18,862 bases of DNA from JBFWWW01 sp050245975. GTDB lineage: Bacteria > Pseudomonadota > Alphaproteobacteria > Rhizobiales > Hyphomicrobiaceae. The stretch spans positions 1-18,862 of the forward strand of contig JBFWWW010000060.1 of NCBI GenBank assembly GCA_050245975.1. The letters are read 5' to 3'. A model generated the notes under the pieces. The model made no database searches, had not been told where the DNA came from, and saw only the letters and a list, made by a program, of their open reading frames with translations. A program made the position numbers and the translations under genes. Shown here one piece after another: positions 14,248-18,862 of this stretch. Numbering within the stretch: the first letter of the stretch is position 1; each line of letters opens with the position of its first letter.

Positions 14248-14286
14248 AATCCTCGGCCGGCATTCGCCCGGCCGAGGATTTCTTTT
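14248..14286 (+). terminator. Intrinsic terminator between phaA and phaB
   Basis: A 13-bp perfect stem, AATCCTCGGCCGG (14248-14260) with CCGGCCGAGGATT (14268-14280), has a 7-nt loop and is followed by TCTTTT (14281-14286). It begins 24 nt after the phaA stop and ends about 40 nt before phaB, so the two genes are at least partly uncoupled in transcription. Confidence 0.85.
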
Positions 14287-14324
14287 ACAGTGCCATAAAA
14301 AGACGAGTGTCCTGGAGGAACAGC

Positions 14325-15050
14325 ATGGCTCGGGTTGCAGTGGTGACGGGGGGGACGCGTGGCATCGGTCACGCGATTTCCACGGCTCTGAAGAACAAAG
14401 GTTTCCGCGTGGCCGCGAATTACGCCGGCAATGATGCGGTCGCCAGGCAGTTCCAGGCCGAGAGCGGAATCCCGGTCTACAAGTTCGATGTCGGCGACTG
14501 GGCCCAGTGCGAGAAGGGCGTTGCCCAGATTGCGCGCGACCTCGGGCCGATCGATGTTCTCGTCAACAACGCCGGCATCACGCGCGACGGCATGCTCCAC
14601 CGCATGACGAAAGACAACTGGGACGCCGTCATCCGCACAAACCTCGACTCTGTCTTCAATATGACGCGCCTTGTTATCGACGGCATGCGCGCGCGGGGTT
14701 TCGGCCGCATCGTCTCCATCTCGTCGATCAACGGCCGAAAAGGTCAGATGGGACAGGCCAACTACTCGGCCGCCAAGGCCGGATTGCTCGGCTTCACGAA
14801 GGCGGTCGCGCTGGAGGGGGCGGCGAAGGGCATCACCTGCAACGTGATCGCGCCGGGCTATATCGCGACAGAGATGGTGGCTGCGGTGCCAAAGGACGTT
14901 CTGGAATCCAAAATCCTGCCGCAGATCCCGGTTGGCCGCCTGGGACTGGCCGAGGAGATTGCACGCTGCGTCGCCTTCCTCGCCGCCGAGGATGCCGGCT
15001 TCATCACCGGCGCTTGCCTGGATGCCAACGGCGGGCAGTACATGGCCTGA
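14325..15050 (+). CDS. phaB: Acetoacetyl-CoA reductase PhaB
   Basis: The 241-residue short-chain dehydrogenase reduces acetoacetyl-CoA to (R)-3-hydroxybutyryl-CoA with NADPH. The cofactor motif is TGGTRGIG (8-15), with NNAG at 81-84. The catalytic triad is S134, Y147 and K151, and VIAPGYIATEM lies at 174-184. These and the blocks GITRDGMLHRM and SSINGRKGQMGQANYSAAKAG are close to known PhaB and separate it from FabG. The start ATG at 14325 is chosen because GGAGG (14314-14318) lies 6 nt upstream; an earlier in-frame ATG at 14307 would overlap that site. The gene lies downstream of a terminator and must have its own promoter or read-through. A DMT permease begins 7 nt after its stop. Confidence 0.93.
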   Translation: MARVAVVTGGTRGIGHAISTALKNKGFRVAANYAGNDAVARQFQAESGIPVYKFDVGDWAQCEKGVAQIARDLGPIDVLVNNAGITRDGMLHRMTKDNWDAVIRTNLDSVFNMTRLVIDGMRARGFGRIVSISSINGRKGQMGQANYSAAKAGLLGFTKAVALEGAAKGITCNVIAPGYIATEMVAAVPKDVLESKILPQIPVGRLGLAEEIARCVAFLAAEDAGFITGACLDANGGQYMA

Positions 15051-15057
15051 TCCGCGA

Positions 15058-16008
15058 ATGGTCGACGTGGAGGCCGAGGGGGGCGGTGGCGCGACCGCGC
15101 GAGGTCTTGTCGCGGTCCTGCTGTGGTCAGGGCTCGCCACGTTGACCGCGGCCAGCGGTGCGATCCCTCCGCTGCAGCTTGCAGCGATGAGCTTTTCCGT
15201 CGGGACGGTCGCCGGGCTTATCCGCATGCTCCTGCGCGGCGAGCGCTTCGCGGTTCTCAAAGGCATGCCGGCCGGCGCGCTCGTGCTGGGCATCTACGGC
15301 CTGCTGGGGTTTCACGTCTGCTATTTCTTCGCGCTCCAGAATGCCCCGCCCGTCCCGGCGAGCCTGATCGTCTATCTGTGGCCGCTGCTGATCGTCGTCC
15401 TTTCGGCATTCCTTCCCGGTGCGCTGGGTGGAAAGGGGCTTGGCTGGTGGCACGTGACAGGTGCCGTGCTCGGATTTGCCGGATGCGTGATGCTGCTGGC
15501 CGGCGGGGGCTGGCACGGCGACATTTCCGGTGCCGGCGCCGGCGCCGGGTTCGCTCTGGCTTTCGCCGCGGCGCTCATCTGGTCCACCTATTCGGTTGCC
15601 AGCAGGCTGTTCGCAGGCGTTCCAAGCTCAAGCCTCATCGTGAGTTGCGCGGCCACCGCCGTCGCGGCGGCGCTGCTGCACGCCGCGCTCGAGACGACGC
15701 GGTGGCCGGCAAGCGCAACGGGATGGCTGGCCATCGGTGCGCTGGGCGCAGGACCGGTGGGCCTTGCGTTCTATCTCTGGGACGAGGGCATGAAGCGCGG
15801 CAACATCAGGATGCTGGGCGTCGCGGCCTATTTCACGCCGCTGCTGTCGACACTGCTGTTGATCGCCTTCGGGCTGGGGGTGGCAACACCGCGCATCTGG
15901 GCGGCGGCGGCCCTGATCGTATTGGGTGCGCTTCTGGCAGGCGCCGATACGATCGGGTTGGTCAAAAAGAAAGCGCCCCGGCCGGACCGGGGCGCTTCGC
16001 AGGTCTGA
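15058..16008 (+). CDS. DMT superfamily transporter (EamA family)
   Basis: The 316-residue inner-membrane protein shows the tandem EamA repeat, about five hydrophobic helices each half. The first half contains LLWSGLATLTAASG and the block LGFHVCYFFALQNAPPVPAS near 92-111. The second half begins near FALAFAAALIWSTYSVASRL. Members export amino acids, sugars or other metabolites, and the substrate is unknown here. The ATG at 15058 lies 7 nt after the phaB stop and has no clear ribosome site, so translational coupling with phaB is likely. In other genomes such permeases can follow unrelated genes, so a link to PHB metabolism is inference. The C-terminal coding bases form a hairpin that terminates the convergent gene on the other strand. 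Confidence 0.88.
   Translation: MVDVEAEGGGGATARGLVAVLLWSGLATLTAASGAIPPLQLAAMSFSVGTVAGLIRMLLRGERFAVLKGMPAGALVLGIYGLLGFHVCYFFALQNAPPVPASLIVYLWPLLIVVLSAFLPGALGGKGLGWWHVTGAVLGFAGCVMLLAGGGWHGDISGAGAGAGFALAFAAALIWSTYSVASRLFAGVPSSSLIVSCAATAVAAALLHAALETTRWPASATGWLAIGALGAGPVGLAFYLWDEGMKRGNIRMLGVAAYFTPLLSTLLLIAFGLGVATPRIWAAAALIVLGALLAGADTIGLVKKKAPRPDRGASQV
15964..15997 (-). terminator. Minus-strand terminator embedded in the EamA coding end
   Basis: AAGCGCCCCGG (15971-15981) pairs with CCGGGGCGCTT (15987-15997) around a 5-nt loop. On the minus strand it is followed by TCTTTTT (15970-15964), a good T-tract. It lies 20 nt past the stop of the NYN gene (16018) and within the last codons of the EamA gene on the plus strand, where no T-tract follows. 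Confidence 0.75.
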
Positions 16009-16017
16009 AGCCTGATC

Positions 16018-17763
16018 TCAGCCGCGCAGGCGCGTTCGCACGATGCGCGGAAACTCGTCGTCGGTCGCATCGGGCTGGCCCGTTCCCAGGCCCGGCGATG
16101 CCCGCCGGGGTTCAGCACCCTCGGACGGATCGAACGACCACCAGCGACCGCCGCGACCATCGCCGGCCGCCGCGGGCTCGTGCCGCATGGGGGCCTGCTG
16201 CCCCGGGTGTGCGGCAGGTGCGCGTGCCGGTTGGGCTGACGGCATCGTCCCGCCCGCGAACCACGCATCGATCAGGTCCAGTTCCTCGGCCGACAGATTG
16301 ATGCCCTGGCTGCGGCAGCGCGCGACCACGAAATTGCGGAAGCGGCCCGCGAAGAGCACGGCCGACGCACCCTGCTCGAACCAGGGATCGGCCTCGCTGA
16401 CAACCTCGAGGACAAAGCGGACATCGTCCTTGCGTGCATCAAGCCCGCGCTCCTGAGCGCGTTGCACGATGCGCGTGATCGTCTGCGCGCCGGCGAGATT
16501 GTTCTCGTTGATCTCCTGCGCGATCACTTCGAACAACAGCCGGTATTCCGAGGGCGCGAGGCCCGGGGCCTGGCAGGCCTCGTGAATGCGCGCGATCGAC
16601 TTCTGCACCGCCGTGGGGGCTTCGACGCGCGGCGCAGGAGCTGCCGCGGCAGGAGTTGCCGGGGCGGAAACCCGCTGCTGCGGGGCCGGCTGCTGGCGAG
16701 CCTGAGGGTGCTGCGCCTGGGGAGCAGCATAGGACTGCTGCTGAGGCGGCGCGTACGGGGCCTGCGGGGCGCCGATCATGGGCCGCGCGGAGGCCGGGCT
16801 GGCCTGTGCCGGTGCGCGCGGCGGCGGCAGCTCCATCCGGTCCTCGTAGGACGGCGGCGCGATCGTCTGCTGGGGGCCATGCCGCTTGGGGTCATAGGCG
16901 AAATAGGGCGGCTCGGTTGTCAGGCGCAGGTCCTCGGGGAGGCCCTGCCGCAGCAGCTCGCGGAAGCTGCCGGCACCTGCCCAGCTCGTACCGATGGTCT
17001 TCTCGTGGCCGATGGCCCGCAGCGCGCGGTCGGCAAGCGCCTCGAGCGGCACCGGGGCGGCAGCGGCGCGGATGCCGGTGGCGATCTCGGCGATGATCTC
17101 GGCCCGGATTTCCTCCAGCCGTCCCGTCGCGGTCAGCATCTGCGCGGGCTGCCCGTCCTCGCCGGCCGCAGGGAGACGCCCGTCGAGGAGCAGCGCGATC
17201 AGGTCCGCCTCGCGAATCTCGCCGTCGCTGATCGCCGTGTAGGGGGCGGCCGTATAGTCGTTGGCGAAGATCACCGTCTGGCGCGCATGCGCGCGCAGGC
17301 GATGCAGAACCGGCGTGAAGTCAGCATCGCCCGACAGCAGGATGAACTCGTCGAAATGGGTCTGATGCGTCATGTAATCGCGAACATCCATGACCATGCG
17401 GATGTCGGCGGAGTTCTTGAGCTGCTGCGTCAGGGGCGGGCAGTCGACGACCTCGAACCCGGCACGCAGGAAGTGATGGCGCACGAACGGGAAGGAGTTC
17501 ATGTCCGTCGAGTTGTCGTTCGGGTTGCGGCGCGGCACGGGATTGCCGTAGCAGCGGTTCATCACGATGCGGCGCTTGGACTCCGTCAGCGTGCCATTGG
17601 TCGGCGTGATGATCTGGCCGCTCTCGATGGCGCGGATCCAGGTGCCGGCTTCCTTGGCGAAGCGGCGCGCGGCTTCCTCGCTCTTGCGCTTCAGCGAGAG
17701 ATAGATGTTGTCATAATCCACAAAGACCGCGCAGAGGCACGGTCCGGCAGCATCCCGCTTCAT
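16018..17763 (-). CDS. NYN domain (LabA/PIN-like) protein with OST-HTH-like module
   Basis: The product has 581 residues if started at ATG 17763; a GGGGG (17774-17778) lies upstream, and a further 26 in-frame upstream residues lack support. An N-terminal NYN (PIN-like nuclease) domain spans about 8-195 with VFVDYDNIY (D16, D18), NSADIRMVMD (D120, D126) and LLSGDADFTP (D146, D148), the expected acidic metal site. Residues about 212-292 (VPLEALADRALRAIG, then GSFRELLRQG) resemble an OST-HTH/LOTUS RNA-binding module. A Pro/Gln/Ala-rich linker follows (about 300-385), then a conserved-looking helical domain (386-505) and a low-complexity tail. This layout suggests an RNA-binding ribonuclease, but no substrate is known. 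Its gene ends 9 bp from the convergent EamA gene and has a terminator there. Confidence 0.88.
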   Translation of the reverse strand: MKRDAAGPCLCAVFVDYDNIYLSLKRKSEEAARRFAKEAGTWIRAIESGQIITPTNGTLTESKRRIVMNRCYGNPVPRRNPNDNSTDMNSFPFVRHHFLRAGFEVVDCPPLTQQLKNSADIRMVMDVRDYMTHQTHFDEFILLSGDADFTPVLHRLRAHARQTVIFANDYTAAPYTAISDGEIREADLIALLLDGRLPAAGEDGQPAQMLTATGRLEEIRAEIIAEIATGIRAAAAPVPLEALADRALRAIGHEKTIGTSWAGAGSFRELLRQGLPEDLRLTTEPPYFAYDPKRHGPQQTIAPPSYEDRMELPPPRAPAQASPASARPMIGAPQAPYAPPQQQSYAAPQAQHPQARQQPAPQQRVSAPATPAAAAPAPRVEAPTAVQKSIARIHEACQAPGLAPSEYRLLFEVIAQEINENNLAGAQTITRIVQRAQERGLDARKDDVRFVLEVVSEADPWFEQGASAVLFAGRFRNFVVARCRSQGINLSAEELDLIDAWFAGGTMPSAQPARAPAAHPGQQAPMRHEPAAAGDGRGGRWWSFDPSEGAEPRRASPGLGTGQPDATDDEFPRIVRTRLRG

Positions 17764-17869
17764 TGGCAACAACCCCCGCTTGCCAAACTGTATGTCTCCA
17801 CAACCCACACTTTCCGAGTCGGGCCGTCGCGGCAAGCGCACACCGGCCTCGGCCGGCGATCGAGCGTGA

Positions 17870-17926
17870 AAGCCGTTTATATACAGTATGTTGACTGCAA
17901 TAATAGTCGTGGGTGAAAGTGGATAA
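17870..17926 (-). promoter_or_regulatory. AT-rich candidate promoter region of the NYN gene
   Basis: Between the cupin stop and the NYN start, positions about 17877-17907 are AT-rich, with TATATAAA on the minus strand and the odd palindrome ATAC-A-GTAT (17881-17889). No -35 hexamer with good spacing was found, so the promoter is only suggested by composition. The CCGGCC/GGCCGG repeat at 17843-17856 lies between it and the gene. Confidence 0.25.
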
Positions 17927-17947
17927 CTGTGGCCGACTTAGGCGCGT

Positions 17948-18415
17948 TCAGCGCGTTCGATCGGAGCGGGTGATTCGCCCGGGATCGAAGCCCTCCGGCG
18001 CGATCTCGAATCGGGTGAACTCAAATCCCGGCGCGACCGTGCAGCCGACCAGTGTCCAGTCGCCGAGGCTCCGCGCCTGTTGCCAGGCGGTCGGCGGGAC
18101 CACGGCCTGCGGCTCTTCGCCGTCCCCGAGCCTCGTGCCGAGGCGAACCGTGCGCGTGCCGCTCTCGTCGACGATGCTGAGGTCCAGCGGAGCCCCTGCA
18201 TAATGATGCCAGATCTCCGCCGCATCGACGCGATGCCACCGCGACTGTTCGCCGGCCCGCAGCAGGAAGTAGATCGCCGTCGAGACGCTGCGGCCGTGCG
18301 CATCGGTTGCCGCGTCGCGATAGGTCTCGCGGAATGCGCCGCCTTCCGGATGAGGCTGCAGCCCGAGGAGGCGGACCACATCATCCGCGGACAACGCCGG
18401 CCCCGTTTCCGCCAT
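17948..18415 (-). CDS. DUF985 cupin-fold protein
   Basis: The 155-residue protein shows the DUF985 pattern: LGLQPHPEGGAFRETYRD (18-35, H22 and E24), STAIYFLLRAGEQSRWHR (45-62), DAAEIWHHYAGAPLDL (64-79) and later LVGCTVAPGFEF (122-133). The family adopts a cupin fold and is mostly of unknown biochemical role; a metal site formed by H61, E67, H70 and H71 is plausible. It starts 4 nt after the gloB stop, so it is likely co-transcribed with gloB, and a weak ribosome site suggests coupling. It could be involved in sugar or aldehyde metabolism, but nothing in the sequence shows this. Confidence 0.88.
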   Translation of the reverse strand: MAETGPALSADDVVRLLGLQPHPEGGAFRETYRDAATDAHGRSVSTAIYFLLRAGEQSRWHRVDAAEIWHHYAGAPLDLSIVDESGTRTVRLGTRLGDGEEPQAVVPPTAWQQARSLGDWTLVGCTVAPGFEFTRFEIAPEGFDPGRITRSDRTR

Positions 18416-18419
18416 TGGG

Positions 18420-18862
18420 CTAGCTGCGGTTCTTGCGATCGCGGATTTCTCCGAAGATCTCAGCGTCCGATTTGCCCTGCATGCCGAGCCGGCGAACGAT
18501 GTCGGGGCTGTCTGGACGCAGGAAGGGGTTGGTTTCGAGCTCCACGCCGATCCGCGTCGGCAGAGTGGGCTTGTTCTCGGCGCGCAGCGCGGCCACGTCC
18601 TGGGCGCGCTTCTGCAGGGCCTTGTTCTCCGGCTCTATCGTGAGAGCGAAGCGGGCATTCGCGAGCGTGTACTCGTGCCCGCAATAGACCTGGGTGTCGG
18701 GCGGCAGCGCCATCAGCTTTTTCAGGGACTGCCACATCATGGGATATGTGCCTTAGATCACGCGCCCGCATCCCATGGCGAACAGCGTGTCGCCGACAAA
18801 TGCGACGCCGGCCGCGGGGATGAAGTAGCTGATGTGACCGGCCGTGTGCCCGGGGGTATCGA
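18420..18862 (-). pseudogene. gloB: Hydroxyacylglutathione hydrolase gene with in-frame stop (5' end off window)
   Basis: The frame reads DTPGHTAGHISYFIPAAG, VAFVGDTLFAMGCGRVI, then TAA at 18755-18753, and continues without a frameshift as GTYPMMWQSLKKLMALPPDT and QVYCGHEYTLANARFALTIE to the normal end. In GloB (glyoxalase II) proteins the position after GCGR-hydrophobic-hydrophobic is usually Glu, so one change from GAA to TAA would explain it. The stop separates the metal ligands in GHTAGH and GDTLF from the later metal histidine in CGHEYT. A truncated product would therefore lack a complete binuclear zinc site and the substrate-binding tail. An in-frame ATG at 18740 could restart a 106-residue fragment, but no ribosome site is seen. 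The visible part covers about the C-terminal 57 percent. A sequencing error is possible. Confidence 0.88.

Noticed and set aside
14245..14250. Perfect TATAAT in front of phaB
   Set aside because: It overlaps the left arm of the terminator, has no -35 at 16-18 nt spacing (best is CTGACG at 19 nt), and would start RNA inside the terminator stem. I treat it as probably chance, although phaB does need a promoter somewhere.
17918..17926. AGTGGATAA, one mismatch from a DnaA box on the minus strand
   Set aside because: It is a single copy with no cluster, no AT-rich unwinding region of useful length and no origin-linked genes nearby.
18420..18740. Downstream half of gloB read as a separate small gene from ATG 18740
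   Set aside because: No ribosome site precedes it, and the residues just upstream of the ATG (GTYP) continue the GloB frame, so it is the back half of an interrupted gene.
1..18862. CRISPR arrays, tRNA or rRNA genes, insertion sequences, phage attachment sites
   Set aside because: No regularly spaced direct repeats, cloverleaf-like segments, transposase motifs or terminal inverted repeats were seen on reading both strands.

Overview
The window is GC-rich, densely coded, and has gene families and gene order typical of an alphaproteobacterium: PhaR/PhaA/PhaB polyhydroxybutyrate genes, a Zur-ZnuCB zinc uptake operon ending in ispG, mtgA next to rpmF, and an NYN (LabA-like) protein. I would place it in the Rhodospirillales or Hyphomicrobiales and no closer. 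No insertion sequence, prophage, tRNA, rRNA or CRISPR array was seen. It looks like ordinary chromosome with several regulatory and protein-level oddities.

Left part (1-5860). The 3' end of a HerA-like ATPase gene is followed by an AT-rich promoter-like patch with two perfect palindromes. A very short membrane-protein ORF (or small RNA) with its own terminator-like hairpin comes next. A fumarylacetoacetate hydrolase-family gene follows, and its leader carries two inverted repeats, the second reaching into the Shine-Dalgarno. A strong bidirectional terminator separates it from a convergent gene for a 1129-residue membrane protein that I do not recognise. That protein has seven membrane segments, a large probably periplasmic coiled-coil loop, and a duplicated cytoplasmic domain. 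Its upstream region is about 700 bp of non-coding DNA shared with zur.

Middle part (5861-12085). zur, znuC, znuB and ispG overlap one another and form one operon: a zinc-sensing repressor, the ATPase and permease of the zinc importer, and an iron-sulfur enzyme of the MEP isoprenoid pathway. znuA is not present. The zur promoter region holds a dyad between a TTGACT and a TATAAG, a layout more like MerR-family promoters than a Zur box. ispA (farnesyl diphosphate synthase) lies tail-to-tail with ispG. Divergent from ispA are mtgA (peptidoglycan glycosyltransferase), rpmF (ribosomal protein L32) and an unknown four-helix membrane protein.

Right part (12109-18862). phaR (repressor of PHB synthesis) is divergent from phaA, with a perfect TGC-containing palindrome between them. 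phaA and phaB convert acetyl-CoA to 3-hydroxybutyryl-CoA but are separated by an intrinsic terminator; phaC is not in the window. A DMT/EamA permease follows phaB by 7 nt. On the minus strand are a multidomain NYN-type putative RNase, a DUF985 cupin and gloB. The visible part of gloB is interrupted by an in-frame TAA where the family normally has a glutamate.

The points most worth a second look are the gloB stop codon, the large unknown membrane protein, the tiny gene or sRNA at 472-750, the multidomain NYN protein, and the zur and pha operator candidates.
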